Shown: positions 43,929 through 58,345 of the stretch, piece after piece
Layout: each line of letters starts with the position of its first letter
How positions within the stretch are numbered: the first letter of the stretch is position 1
Source: Unio delphinus
Taxonomy: Eukaryota; Mollusca; Bivalvia; Unionida; Unionidae
Length of the DNA stretch: 64,000 nucleotides
Direction: 5' to 3'
NCBI GenBank assembly: GCA_029339505.1
Contig: JAQISU010000081.1
Location: forward strand, 21,787,501-21,851,500
Position numbers and translations under genes: made by a program
The notes under the pieces: model-generated
The model's database searches: none
What the model saw: only the letters and a program-made list of their open reading frames with translations
What the model was told of the DNA's origin: nothing

Positions 43929-44850
43929 TTAGTCTTTGTGATACTGGATTTTCTTTATTATTTGTATAGTTTTTGAAGTAATACTCGTCCGGTTTGGGGA
44001 GGTTGTTTTCTGCTGTTTCGATGGAACTTGATTTGGGTTTACTTCTGTTCTTTTCTCTATAGGTTGTATCTTGTGGCTTCCTATTGCGTTCGCCATTTCT
44101 TGTTTTTCCTGTTGGGTTATTCTTTGTGGTATTTGATTTTCGATATTACTTCTCAGAGTTTTGAAAGTGCTAAGTTTTGGAGAGGTTGGTTTATTCACCA
44201 TTTTTATCTGTTGCTGTTTTCCTCCTTTCCCTTGATCCTGCTGCTGTTGTTGTTGTTGTTGCTGTGGCCTCCCTCTTTGTTCATTGTTGTTTTGGGGACA
44301 TCTGAGAGGGGTGTGACCTGTCTCGTTGCACCTGTTACATTTCCTGTCAGATATGCATCCTTTGTACCATGTTTGCGCGAGGAAGCCATGCATAAAATAT
44401 GACCTTTTTTATTGAGGTGCTCCTTTCTTATTTCTAATATTCTCATCCCGTTGTAAATTTAAGTTGGCTTTATTATCCCCAGTCTTGATGTTTTTACTTT
44501 TATGGCAAATTTATCCTCGAAGTGTTTCACTACTGCTTCAAGTGGTATCTCTAATGGAATATCTGATATAATCACTTGTCCTGTTCGTTTTTAATCTACC
44601 GTTGTATTGGTGCTGGTGTTTCCACAAATATGGTTCTTTTTGCTATTTCCAGTTCTCCAAATGGAAGTATTGGTTCTTACCCTTTAGGTCTAATGAAATA
44701 TCCTCCGTATCCCATTGGGTTTATGGAGTATAGCCTTTTGATATATCCTGGATCTTTAACTTTAAGAGCTATCATCATCTCTGTTGTATCCTACATCCTG
44801 CCATTTTCCTCTTCTTTTATATAATTCTATTTTGTATTGCTCTCATAGTT
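43929..44850 (-). mobile_element. Relic of a retrotransposon ORF1 (gag-like) with zinc knuckle
   Basis: The minus strand reads from about 44850 downwards, with frame breaks. YSINPMGYGGYFIRPKG and IAKRTIFVETPAPIQ come first, then IPLEAVVKHFEDKFAIKVK-like sequence. A CCHC zinc knuckle CNRCNETGHTPLRC (C-x2-C-x4-H-x4-C) follows, then a glutamine run and a basic tail (154 codons open at 43929-44393). This order is typical of ORF1 of a non-LTR retrotransposon. No reverse transcriptase follows at lower coordinates, so the copy is truncated. Confidence 0.6.
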
Positions 44851-44939
44851 TATCTTCCCTTCTTAAAATCTGATTCTCTTTTTATTTCATTCCTGATTCG
44901 TGTTTTGTGCGCGCCCATGTGATTAAAAACACTTACTTG

Positions 44940-47900
44940 ACTTTGCAACAAGTATTAGAAACAACATTTTTTACAATCATCTTCGTTACAAAATTTTATT
45001 ACTGTTTAAAACTCTGATTCATAATTTGGCGCTTTCTCATAATCAAACATGTCAGCGATATCGCCAACTTCTTTATGTGCCTCCTTGGCAAAATTTTATG
45101 TGCGTTATACTGTTCTGGTTTTCTTAATTTGTTATGGCATGTTCGAAGTGATGTCTCTGTGTCAATGTCCGCCGAAAGACGCTGTAGTGTTTACGCGGTT
45201 GCTCATGTTGCCGTTGAGATTTTCTCACACGACTGAATTAACGCGGCAAATAGTTTTTTGGAATCCTGCAGTGCGATCACATACTAGTAAATATCGTTGT
45301 AGTGTTGCCAAAGGCTCATGCGCTAGTCGGTCTGTTCTATTCATTTTATTGCATACTTAAGTCGATGTGAATAATCGCATGTATATTAAGTAATGCCGAT
45401 CCAGTACCACACTGGCGTTGACATCAAAATAGTAACAATCCCCTGTAGGATTGCTTGTGCAAGTGAAAAACATTTTTGAAACGGGCTTTGAAATATGTCC
45501 CCGGAACACCACGTGGCATGATTATTTCTGAGCGTGTGTGAATCTACCACGATGAACCCAAATAACATATTGGTGTTGACCAGGATGACTTTGGGAATCT
45601 GCTTGTATTGTTGTGTGATATAAATAACGTAAGTATTTTTAAGTCTACTCTGCGGTCGTAGTAACTGATTTGCTGACATTGAGATATAAAATATCCATCC
45701 GTTTATATTATCTGCGATGTAAAGGTTTCACGGGCACAGTAGACGCAAGCGTAGTCACCACGAAAAAAAAGCGGCCCACAACCACATGGATGTGTGCACG
45801 ATGTGACACGAAAAAATATAAATGTATGTCTGGCGAGCAGACTCGCAGGCCGCTAACGGTACATAGTGGCGATATTGCATCGTCGTTGAGGAGGTGTGTC
45901 TATTTCCGCCATGGACGAACTATACTGGAGAGAAACGTTATCGTTCGTACCAACCTTTTCAATTGCATTGTAAACATCACTGGAGTAAAATGCAACAACG
46001 CGGTTTGATGGAATACACAGTATCGTTCGTGCCAACGAATATATACGCATTTTGGAAACTTCCCTATTTCGAGGGAATTATGCCATGTTGGTGTACGTGG
46101 AAAACACTATTATGTCGTCTGTAAATTTCATGCTAGTGATTTACAGGCGACATAATAGTGTTTTCCACGTTCACCAACGTGACATAATTCACTATGAATA
46201 GGGAGTTTCCTAAATGCGGTTTTGTTTTCTGACAAACATGGCCCTCTTAATATTATGAAAATAATTAGTCTATAACTTTTGAGAGCGCCAAAAAAAACAA
46301 CCTTTATAGCTCAGAGAATGAAGGCTATATAATATTGCTTTATTTAGAAATATACTTATAAACTCCCTAATAAGGGGTTTGTCACATATCTTTCTCTTCC
46401 TCCCCCGGACAAGTGCATTGGGTCACCCAAAAAAATGTTAATATGGTCTGGCATTGTGGCGTCTGGCGTCATAAATAAACCTAAATGTATTTTGTATATA
46501 CTGCAGTTTCAACAGGTAAGTCGGTCAAGTGTGTAATGCTTGTGTACTAACTGAACGTGGCGTCAAACGGCTGCAAGTTTGACCAAATAAATTTCTGTTA
46601 CAGTGAGTTTAATACAAAACACAGCGCCTGGTAAGAACTTTTGGCAGCTTAGATTAATAAAACAAATGGGTTTTCGAACTTAGCCTGTATCAGTTAGAGA
46701 CATTTCAAGTCCTCTATGAGCAGCTTGATTTTGAAAGTTTAATTGCTTTGGACGGGTACAGGGTCAGATCGACAGGATAGGTGGTATGGGGTTAAGTTAG
46801 GCCATCGTTTATTTTGTAATATGCAGGTTTTGAGTAAATAGGGAGAAAGACGTTTGCTTTGGTGCTATTTCGAGGAAAGTGGGCCCTTTTGATGATTTGG
46901 ACCCTCTCCCATAGACATGATACTGCGAGTGTGCACCTCTAACCTGCCGCCGTGGCGTCATGGTAAGAAGGAGATTTGGTGCAGGAAAATGTTAATTTCT
47001 TTGATATTTTTAGATCCGGAAATGGAATTGCCTTTAATACGCAACCGGCACGCTCGCCAAGTCACAACATGCATGGCTTCTGTTCGCAGGGCTTGTGATT
47101 GTTTTGTTTTCTTCCGATCAGAGTAATATAACCGAAACGCTTTGTAAAAATTATAACTTTTTTTCTGACAAGACGAGTGATAGACGGCGTTACATATCCA
47201 GAAGGAAAAGTCAATACCGAAAGCGCATCGCCTAAATCACTTTAAAATTCTGTAGTATCACTCTCGCATGTAGCCCGCAGAGGGCAGAACTTTTGAGTTT
47301 TCTTTCGACAGTGAAAGCGCATTTACCCCCTTTTTAAGCACTTGTTTTTGCGAGTTGCGTTCGTACTCATTCGTCGTTCACTACTGCGCGATAGTCAGGT
47401 GGTAGTACCGTGGTACTAATGATTTGCGTTTTATGTCTGTTTACTAACCCATCACTTCAAGATTTCTAATTGATAATCAAAGACATCCCCAAGGTAGTTA
47501 GAATAACAGTATCTCGTCGACTCTTAGCTGCCGATGTGATCCATATCCCTAGTTTTAAGACTATATTGTGATGCGTTATTCGCAAGACAGTGGTGACATT
47601 ATGTAACATTAAGATCCCGTATACACGTATAGAAAGGGATACCACTGCAACTATTGAGGAGGATAATACAGTAAATATTAGCGCATGGGACTCAGATAGT
47701 CTCGTAATCGCTACTGTGGTCACAGCTACCAACGTTTTGAAAGTCTTGCGTTGAATCCTAGCGATAAAAACGTTACCAATTAACATGATTATTGGCCGTT
47801 TAATATACATCATTCTTTTTCGTAAAGAATGAACAAGAGCAGGCTTCAGAAAGCTGCCAGCTCGTCACGTGTAAGATACCTGATGATATCGCGAGTCCGC

Positions 47901-49300
47901 CTCAATCTCCATTGGGCAATTGCCACCAAACTAGAAGCGATGGCCCTAAGATGACTTCAGCAGCAGCCATACAAAAACACAGGACCACGCAGACTCAAAG
48001 TGTGCTGGCGAATCGCCCCCGTGTAATTCATTGCAAGAGTGATAGTTCACCATTGAATATTAACTGGTGTTTTTTCCATGTAAAATATGTATCGAGAGTT
48101 ACTGAATGCTGTATTCACCTAATTTGTGCCAACATGGTTTCCCCGTAGAACTAACTACACACAGCAACAGCTTGTAGCAAGTGACTGTTGTAACAATCAA
48201 CAATATTGTCGGTTATGTTTATCTGATTGAGGTGGACATAAAATGATTGGTTTGTTGTTGCTTTTTTAAAATTTGTATGACTCTCGAAAAAAACCGTAAT
48301 ATCGTCGAACTCAAAAATGAAAGCTAGCGGCATGTCAAGACGTAGTGTATAGTCTTGGACAGTGGCTGTGATGCTGACCTGCCCGGTTGCATCGTTGTAG
48401 TCCGCACTCAAGAACGGCAGGATAATTGCATTTTCGAACGTATGTGTAACCTAATACCCTACTAGAATGGCGATGATATTAACTGAGAGGTTAATGTAAC
48501 TTTCAGCAGCATCGTACAGTAGTATTCTCTGCTATAAAAGGGAAACAATACTAATGGTATTGTTACCAACCGCAATGTTGAACTTCTGGTCTATACGAAA
48601 CTGTCATGAGTACTACACGCGAATTGGAGTCGGCGGGTAGGGAAAGACTGAAGAAGCTGGCCATGTGGAAGATTTACCAACCCATGCTGCAGAAAATTCA
48701 CCAGCCACAGTTTGATTTTCCAGTCCCTAGCGAAGTGCATCAAACCAATCTCCAATACGTATGCGCTGACCATTGCTGTTGTCGCCAGTCGTTACAAGGA
48801 GTCTAATCTCTTTGGCACTAAGGAGGCTACCAAGTGACAAAAACTGCTGCGGATTGACCTATGACAGGGGTTTATGGGTGCTGTGCTTGTATCTCTTGGC
48901 TAAACACGACTCACATTGAGGCCGAGTGGCTATTTGGGTATCAATATACAAAGAATTATGTTGTTGCCGAGACGGCAAGTTCAGCATTGAGTGGCTCCCT
49001 GACTTTCTGGCCGCTCCAAAAGATAACTAACTCCGACTAACGGAAAGAGACATAGTAGTGCCATTTAACAAAGAGCCGAATGATGTAATATTAGGGCCAG
49101 CTGTGAAGGTCGCGCCTACAACCAGAAGGAAAACGATGCGCATCAGTTTCGTTGGCGAGGAAATGCATATTGTTCATGAATACACTCAGGTACCCCCACC
49201 CCACCCTATCCCTATGTTCTTACTCATCGTATTGCTTGGTGCAGCTAAAGAGCGTCTAGGGCGATTCATTTATTAGTGTCCGTTGTTCTTAGACGCCACA
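44940..49300. other. GC-richer block with scattered broken open frames, origin unknown
   Basis: Composition departs from the AT-rich flanks, most clearly at 46900-49300. Minus frames that look protein-like include 48411-48151 (SITATVQDYTLRLDMPLAFI), 47813-47466 (hydrophobic, 115 codons), 46050-45853 (VVAFYSSDVYNAIEKVGTND) and 45679-45386. Plus frames include 45049-45360, 48606-48806 and 48960-49190 (FSIEWLPDFLAAPKD, then RDIVVPFNKEPNDVILGPAV). None carries a motif I can assign. A large decayed mobile or viral-type insertion is possible, but so is an accumulation of several relics. Confidence 0.35.
46046..46218. repeat. Long hairpin: 80-bp inverted repeat with 12-base loop
   Basis: The arm 46046-46126 is nearly the reverse complement of 46139-46218, with GTGGAAAACACTATTATGTC matching exactly. 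The RNA would fold into a stem of about 80 pairs. It is most likely a small foldback MITE. Confidence 0.88.
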
Positions 49301-49379
49301 TTTTATGGGGTAAACCACCGTCTTACGCTGGTCGCTGCGTATACCGATGATGGACTACAAAACCTCTCAGTTTTGTTAG

Positions 49380-49810
49380 GGACGCTCCATGCAGGATACG
49401 TACAGAATTCTGAATGATAAATTCAAAGACTTTCCCAAACTTTCAAAAACCACAAACAGATTTCTAAGACCTATTTTCGCTGACATTTTGTATACAAGTT
49501 TTGCTAGATGAGAAAGCAACGAATGCAAAAGACTACAATATTGTTTTTAAGTGAAAAGAAACTAAACGGGTCAGCAAAAGAAAGAAACCAGGAAAACTGA
49601 CTACATCCGAATCTAATTACCTTCGACAATGTTATTTATGATTATGGAAAGAATTAAAATGTTTGAGTTTATTTCAATTTCAAAGACTTTTAAAGACCTC
49701 AGAGTAATCTTTTCGATTTTCCCAAACTTTTAAGGTCTTGAAAATGCTACCACATTTTCAACAAACTGTCAAAGAACTTCAAAGACCGTATGAACCTGTC
49801 AGTGTAGAGG
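49380..49810. repeat. Degenerate repeat with TTCAAAGACTTT motifs
   Basis: TCAAAGACTTT and CCCAAACTTT phrases recur on this strand through the segment, as in a decayed repetitive element. Boundaries are vague. Confidence 0.35.
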
Positions 49811-51280
49811 TTGTGGTGATGGTGGGGTTTCACTAGTCATGTTAATATATTTTTAAAAAATACTTTTTAATTGACAAATGAATTAGTGGTCTACATACTG
49901 CGAATCATTTATACTTTTGTACAGTGCTGATAGTTTCACTAACTATTAATTCAAGTCATGCATGTGGTCCATTCTTTTTCAGTTCCTTTTTTTACTGACC
50001 TTGGCTGTTTAATGTATACCCGTTTCATCTCTCATTGCATGCAATTTCTATGGAACAATGATTTTACTTGGCTCTTGAAAGCAAGTCCTATCTAGAGCAA
50101 ACTTGTTCCCAGCGCCGTTCTCGCTGGCCCATGCAAATTCGTTTGTACAAACTAGGCCTTTCTTTGTTTATGTCAAAATACTCATATGACTGTTATGATG
50201 TATACTCCTCTAATTAAATTAAAAGACGTTAGTTGGAGTGAGAACTCGAACACGCAGTATGTTGTAAAACTTGGACACCTTTTCCATCACAGCTAAACCC
50301 ACTTATATCATCAATATGTACTAGTTTTAATACAAGCTATCTGTCTCCATCATCTCTCTATATAATCTTTAACATTGCTTACAATAAATTTACATGTGAT
50401 AAGAATTTTTTTCCACTGATGTTATGTCCCACCAGTGCCATCATTTACAGGTACATATCTATGAACATCATCTATGTACACAGTTACATTGAGATTTATT
50501 TTAAATTAAGTGAATTATAACACACCTGTATGATAGATCCAATACAAGAACAGTACACTTAGGATGGGACAATCCTCGTGAGGGATGGTGGCATATGGCT
50601 AACTCTTTATTAGAGCGTGGATAAAAATCGAAATTCAGCCTTGCACATTATAAATGGAAAGCACTGATACTAGACCTGTGTGTTTCTCTATGACTACGTC
50701 TAACACGTTACCTTGCCCTCTTCATCTATGGTGTGTCTGACTTGATAGAGATGATAATAACATGAGTTAAGGTAGGCCGATAAATCAATCCTTCTTCACC
50801 CGTGATGATATTGATGTTGTGGTCCATGAGCGTTCATCTGTATCAACACAGATTTGTGGGGTTGATTTATCGGATTAGACTTTTACGTTGAAACTGAAAA
50901 ACTCCATTATAAATCTTTCTGCAGTATACTCCCGACTTAATTTTAAAACTTTCAGAAGGACAGCGTCGAAAATAAAACCGTACTTAATTATTCATGACTG
51001 TGAAAAATAATGCATACACTCGAGCCAATCTACTCTACATTTTGAAAATACTTTCATCGTAATAAGAAACGTAACTATCGCAAGACAATATCTTACCAAT
51101 TTGTTAAATTGCTATTTACTCTAATATTCTTCTTTTTTCTCTTGTTTTACTAGCTGAATGTTATGATACATTTTGTACTTACCTTACTCAACGTGTCGTT
51201 AAATACTGTCAACTTTCACGACCTAATTACCGTTAGGCAGTTATTTATATACAACCCCCAGGTGGGCGGAGCTTAAGATG
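49810..51280. other. Intergenic sequence, no gene seen
   Basis: AT-rich. It holds one short inverted pair (CCGATAAATCAATCC near 50779 and GGTTGATTTATCGG near 50860) that could form a stem with a 65-base loop. Confidence 0.45.
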
Positions 51281-51330
51281 CATTCCTTGAAATAAACGAC
51301 AAAACTAGCCGTGATTAGTGCATTATGTAA

Positions 51331-51530
51331 CGTCAGTGCCGGATTATCCCTAGGGCAAATTGCCCAGGGCCACCGAGGTTGAAGGGGCTCTGTATATCAT
51401 TGTCTGGTTTTACAGGCGGGGATCATGAGGCTCATGGGATCCCATATAGTATCGTATTATTTCACAAGTATGGTCCATGAGGCTCAAGGGGCCCCGTATA
51501 TTATCATCCGTTTTCACAGGCAGTGCTGTT
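51331..51530. repeat. Short degenerate direct repeats (GGCTC, GTATAT, TTTTACAGG)
   Basis: CATGAGGCTCA with CCGTATATTATCAT-like and GTTTTCACAGGC-like phrases occurs two to three times, next to GTGCCGGATTATCCCTAGGG. It may be a MITE remnant related to the one near 60015. Confidence 0.45.
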
Positions 51531-51560
51531 AATAGTAATGTAACCGTATATATGGGCAAG

Positions 51561-51754
51561 CAGAGGCGTATCTAGGGGGGGGGGGGGCAGGGGGGTACAT
51601 ATGTCCCCGGGCGCCAAGGTACAGGGGCGCCAAAATGAGGCTTGCAACGTTACATTGTAATAAGTAAACAAGGGTAATAAATCGGTCACAAGATCGCTGG
51701 GGCGCCAATTTTATAGTTCGTCCCCGGGCGCAAAATATCATTGCTACGCCTCTG
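51561..51754. mobile_element. 194-bp hAT-type MITE with 8-bp target duplication
   Basis: The ends CAGAGGCGTA (51561-51570) and TACGCCTCTG (51745-51754) are perfect inverted repeats. They are flanked by the exact direct repeat TGGGCAAG at 51553-51560 and 51755-51762. The inside is GC-rich (CCCCGGGCGCC twice) with a 13-base G run. There is no coding capacity. Confidence 0.94.
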
Positions 51755-51787
51755 TGGGCAAGGCAAGATAGCTAAAGGCTCCTATGT

Positions 51788-51890
51788 TGGTAGTCCTACA
51801 TGTAAGACATAGCACATGTTGATCTTGTTTAGGTGCTCCTAAAACATAAATATCAGCGTCAGGTCTTACATGTAGGACTACTATGTTGGC
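51788..51890. repeat. Inverted repeat pair, 19 bp
   Basis: GTAGTCCTACATGTAAGAC is followed about 60 bases later by GTCTTACATGTAGGACTAC, its exact reverse complement. It could form a hairpin or be the ends of a tiny element. Confidence 0.8.
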
Positions 51891-51899
51891 TGTGCACAT

Positions 51900-53230
51900 G
51901 GCCACCACTGCCTTGAATTAATCCTACTATATCTAAAATTTTACTTTTTGTCAGGCATAAAAAAAAGTCGAGTCTCTTTGCAACAAGCGAGATTATGTTA
52001 ACTCATATCTGGATCATATTTTTTATTTTTTTCTTCAATTTTAAATTCTGCTACACATCACTGAAAATGTTTATGTTGTAACCGGATAAATCTTACCTCC
52101 GTTTAGTTCAAGCAGAGTTATCTTTCATAAATGCAACGGAATTCTTGGTTCTGTCCTTGTTAAATTTACAATCTAGCGTTGATCTCTATGACAGCATGTG
52201 ATATGCATGCTGTGGTAGGATAGAAAGTATATTTATTTCACAAAACATTAGCATTGAGGTCTATGGAAAATCAATTGGTACCGTGATAACAGTACCCTTA
52301 GCACGACCGAAAGTTGATTTTTCTCACGATACGGATACTACTGTCAAGGGAGGTGAGCAAAGTAGTTATCAATCTCTGTGAGGTTGTTACCCTTTATCAG
52401 AGTTGCACCTTTTTAATGCAACTAAAAAAACATGTAAGAAGTGCCAAGCAGGTCTGAGTGAGAAGTTGAACGATATACGCATATGTTTAAATACTTTAAT
52501 TACATTGGTAAAATAAAACCCCATTTTCTTTTCTTTTAAAAAAAATCTTTTTCTCTTACATTTATATCATATTTCGCTTTATCCAAAGTCCTTCAGAAAT
52601 AGTTATTCGAAAGCTTATGCTTTTCTTAAATATACAATATTATTCATCCCGACGCAGCAGATACCATCACTCTTCCATAAATCGCAATGGCTTCCAATGC
52701 TTTGTGACTAACACTTTCCTTTATTAAATATAAACGGAAAGTACAAGTTATTTTCGGCTTTGCTGAGTAATATACCATTGTATTATTTGCCTCTTGCTAG
52801 CCCGAATATGGATGCAAAAGAAATAGCGTACCGCGGTTCGATAAGTTTAAACATATGTTATTTCTTCAAGAAGGGCAGTTTAAAAGGATTTTTTCCTGAT
52901 AATAGTGTGGAACTCCATCACTAACTAAATGACAATGGCAAATGGAAAACCGCCACAAATATAATCATAAAGATCATAATGCTGGTCTGGAAAATATTCA
53001 TATGTTTGAAAGTAAAACTGACCAACAACAGTGGTATGAAATCAGCTCAAGCGCTTTCGAAATCTACCGATTCAGTTCTCTATGGGCATTACGCCACACT
53101 AGAGAATTAAATCTGAACCAAACACAAAAAGCGACGTTATTCTACCGAACCTACATAATATATGGCTGTTTATATATTTTTTTTAATTACAAATTTTAAA
53201 ATAAAAACAACAAAAAAACAATACAATGAG
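51900..53230. other. Intergenic sequence
   Basis: No supported gene. An 85-codon plus frame at 52942-53199 has no recognisable motif. Confidence 0.4.
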
Positions 53231-53282
53231 CAAGGAGCTACTTGTTACGATGGATAAGAAAAGGATGCTCGCAAGATAAAAA

Positions 53283-53659
53283 GTGCTTGGTTTGGTTCTT
53301 TATATCTCCTTTGCGAGAGCCTTTTTAAAATGCGACCACATTCGCAATCAACTCGACACCAAACTCACTAACCATTACAACCCAGCCAAACATTCTGTCG
53401 AATCCCTTGAGACGTTGCCAGAAGACTTCAATCCGAGATGGACCGAACCAGAGCGTTTATATCAGGAAAAATACTGGAGTCAGCATACAAAACAAACGGA
53501 AAATTTGGACCGAAGGGTAAAATCTATCCTGTTCATGGCAGTTTCCAATTCTCACAAAAGATATTTTAAAACTCGTTGTACAATAATTTTATCTTGTGTT
53601 CCAAATCAGATCAATTCGTTCCAAGCTAATGCCCTTTTATCATATTTTTTACTCCTAGC

Positions 53660-53660
<1 letters not shown>
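53283..53660 (+). other. Unassigned plus-strand open frame ending at an ATT microsatellite
   Basis: The frame reads CDHIRNQLDTKLTNHYNPAK and EDFNPRWTEPERLYQEKYWS, a hydrophilic and protein-like composition. It then runs into the leucine-coding ATT repeat at 53659-53711. The family is not recognised and no splice sites clearly bound it. Confidence 0.25.
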
Positions 53661-53710
<50 letters not shown>

Positions 53711-53711
53711 T
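53659..53711. repeat. (ATT)n microsatellite
   Basis: About 17 uninterrupted ATT/TTA trinucleotides. Confidence 0.97.
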
Positions 53712-53739
53712 ACATTTCTTCATCTTATTTAATCATTGA

Positions 53740-54034
53740 TCCTCAAGGCTTCTCATACGATGTCCTTCGAGAAATACTCTCAGAGATTGCAGTCTTTTGC
53801 GGCCTGTGGTGCCTTTTTAAGTGTCATTCCCCTCCATTTCCATGATGTTATCAAGCAAGTTCTTGTCATCACATCCTTTTTTCTTCGTTTTGCCATATGC
53901 AGTCCCTTGTATGATGGTATTAGCCATTCCTGATTGATGGCGTGATGTGACCAAATCAGGACACCGTTATCTTTTTTTATGGTTGTTGAAACGACTTCAT
54001 GGTCACGAGTTGTTGAATTGGTAGTGTTGCGCAC
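53740..54034 (-). mobile_element. Probable LINE reverse-transcriptase C-terminal relic
   Basis: The minus strand reads AKRRKKDVMTRTCLITSWKW, then RGMTLKKAPQAAKDCNL and, after a stop, EYFSKDIV. This resembles the terminal basic stretch, W-x-G-M-T-L and A-x-D-R-x-x-W pattern at the end of many LINE endonuclease/reverse-transcriptase proteins. Key tryptophan and arginine positions have decayed. No upstream reverse-transcriptase motifs remain. Confidence 0.45.
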
Positions 54035-54048
54035 TTTCTCGTTAGTTT

Positions 54049-54049
54049 A

Positions 54050-54108
<59 letters not shown>
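54049..54108. repeat. (TA)n microsatellite
   Basis: Uninterrupted TA dinucleotides flanking the element at 54109. Confidence 0.97.
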
Positions 54109-56047
<1,939 letters not shown>

Positions 56048-56150
56048 TTCATCAAATGTGTATAAGAATTTCATTTAAAAAAAATACTGGAAATTATACT
56101 TGATAAGTCATACCTCATGAAACAAAAAAGTCTGTCATAATTACACGCCT

Positions 56151-56154
<4 letters not shown>

Positions 56155-56196
<42 letters not shown>
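56155..56196. repeat. (GA)n microsatellite
   Basis: About 20 GA dinucleotides. Confidence 0.96.
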
Positions 56197-56197
<1 letters not shown>

Positions 56198-56199
56198 CC

Positions 56200-57435
56200 T
56201 TACAAATATAATTTCTCTACAGAGAAATAAATAGTCATCAGTAGTTTGCAGGTGCTTCTTTATTAGAAAAATATAATTATATTTGTGTTTAGTATATTAA
56301 GATAATAAGATATATTAAGATAATATTGAAAAGCAACTAAATGTAGAGGTTCACATTATAAACCAATTATTAGTATGCTGTTTAATTAATCTAAAAAATA
56401 TCAGTCATGATCCACATAAAAGTTTTGTGGTAACAATTTAGATAGCTACAATACAGGTAAATGTATCCACCTGAGACTTACAAAAAAATGACAATTCAGT
56501 TAGCTATCACTTACAAAGTAAATACAACAGGTAATGGCTGCAATGAAGCCATTTATTTGATCCAGTGAATGTGATGTAACAAAGAATGAATCAATGTATA
56601 ATTATTTGTTTCATATCTGACTGAGATTTCTTTACAAAATCAATCTTTCAGCAAAAATAAGGATCCAATTCAAATAAAATGATTTCTCTTAAAAATAGTT
56701 ATGCACATTGTCAAGTTTATATTCTAAAGAAAACAAACATGGCTGCTATAACACAGCATTATGACTGACCAACTGATTATTATGCAATGTCTCAGCATAT
56801 CAAAGTCTACTGTCTGCTAGAAGTAGAAGAGTGGATAGCCTGATATGCTGGCAAAAATGGCATCTGTGGATCCATTTCTATTTGGGTCTGTGCTGTTTTA
56901 GTTGATGAATATTAATGCTCATATAGGAGCAAATAAGATAATGTATATGAATTACAAGCATCAATAAAAGCTCGGACGTGGAACCACTAGTATTTAGGCA
57001 AGAGATTCAATAAGTCAATACAAATTTTGAAGACTGCTTGGGTTTTTTGACTATAGCAAGAAGTTTAAATTTTTTGTTGTTGTTGCTCAGTTTGAATAGC
57101 AGCTGTTTGGAAGTTAAGAAATTCTGGCTAACTATATATATATGTGATATTACTTATAGAGTGAAAGGCAAACCCTTGAAGACACTTGCCATTAAAAATT
57201 CCAGCAAATTCGGAACTTCTCTGTACATGAGTTGTGTGCATTAGCCTGCCTTGGAAATGGAAAGTAGGAGCAAAATAACCAATGGGATTGATGCTCTTCC
57301 ATGTCCAACGAATTTACAAGATATTTTCTTCTTTTTAAATGGTGAGTGTTAAAACCATCACTGATATCCATGAGTGATAAGATCTTCAAATTAGCCACTG
57401 TGTCAATGTAGGACAAACAAGACACCACTTAGAAG
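56200..57435. other. Intergenic sequence, no gene seen
   Basis: AT-rich, with short motif-free frames only. Confidence 0.45.
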
Positions 57436-57439
57436 CCTT

Positions 57440-58345
57440 TTGGTAAAAAGGACTGGATTTTCAGTAAGTTCATTGTGTCGGCTAAATTTGAGGTATGATT
57501 GGCACCATTTTCATTAGGACTAACTATCTCACATTTAGTCTTCTGGTGAAAACCTCATGAAAAAAAGAAATATGATTTTTTTTAAAGTTACAGCCATATT
57601 GGCACAGACTGGTACCATTTCATTATGGATCAACCAGACATCATTAAAAAAAATTAACTGAAAACCTTAAGCTGATATGATCTTCCATTCAAAAGGAGTA
57701 GTGATAAAAAGTTTAAAGATGGCTACTGTTGTGGCCATCATAGTTGTTTGAACGCAACAATTTTGAATTAGGACCAAGTAGTGACCATATAAGGTCTGCA
57801 GGTGAAAACACCATGGTTAATATGACTTTCAGTTAACAAGAAGCAATAACAAGATGATCAAGATGGCAGCTGTGGTGGCCATATTGGATTTAGATCAGCA
57901 CCATCTTCATTTAGGACCAACTATACATCATAATAAGTCGTAGGAAACTTTTGTTGATATGGGCACTCAGGAGTAACAAGAATATTTTCACAATCGCCAC
58001 TGTCATTAAAGAGGAGCAGTTCTCATTTTGGACCAACTACATATCATAAGAAGACTTCTGTTAAAACCCCCATTTTGGACCAACTACATATCATAAGAAG
58101 ACTTCTGTTAAAACCCCCATGTTTTAATAACCTCCATTCAGGAGCAGTATTGATAAAAATACATTCCAGATGGCTGCCACTGTGGCCATATTGGATATCA
58201 CAACACCATGACCAACTAGACATCATAGGAAGTCTTTGAATAAAATGCCCATGTTGATAATTTCATCTATTCAGTAAGAGCAGTAATAAGATTTGCTGTG
58301 GTGACAATATTGGATGACTGAGTTGCACCATTTACATCTGGGATG
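57440..58345. repeat. Degenerate roughly 110-bp satellite, about eight units
   Basis: Each unit has a GGACCAACTA...CATCATAAGAAG part, a GTTAAAACCCCCATG-like part, a CATTCAGGAGCAG-like part and a GTGGCCATATTGGAT part. Two neighbouring stretches at about 58029-58120 repeat 51 bases exactly (CATTTTGGACCAACTACATA and on). Confidence 0.8.

Noticed and set aside
44028..44402. 124-codon plus-strand hydrophobic frame
   Set aside because: It is antisense to the ORF1 relic with a zinc knuckle; the leucine run is the complement of the glutamine run.
53283..53732. Leucine-rich membrane segment at the end of the plus frame
   Set aside because: The leucine run is the translated ATT microsatellite, not a membrane helix; only the part before it could be coding.
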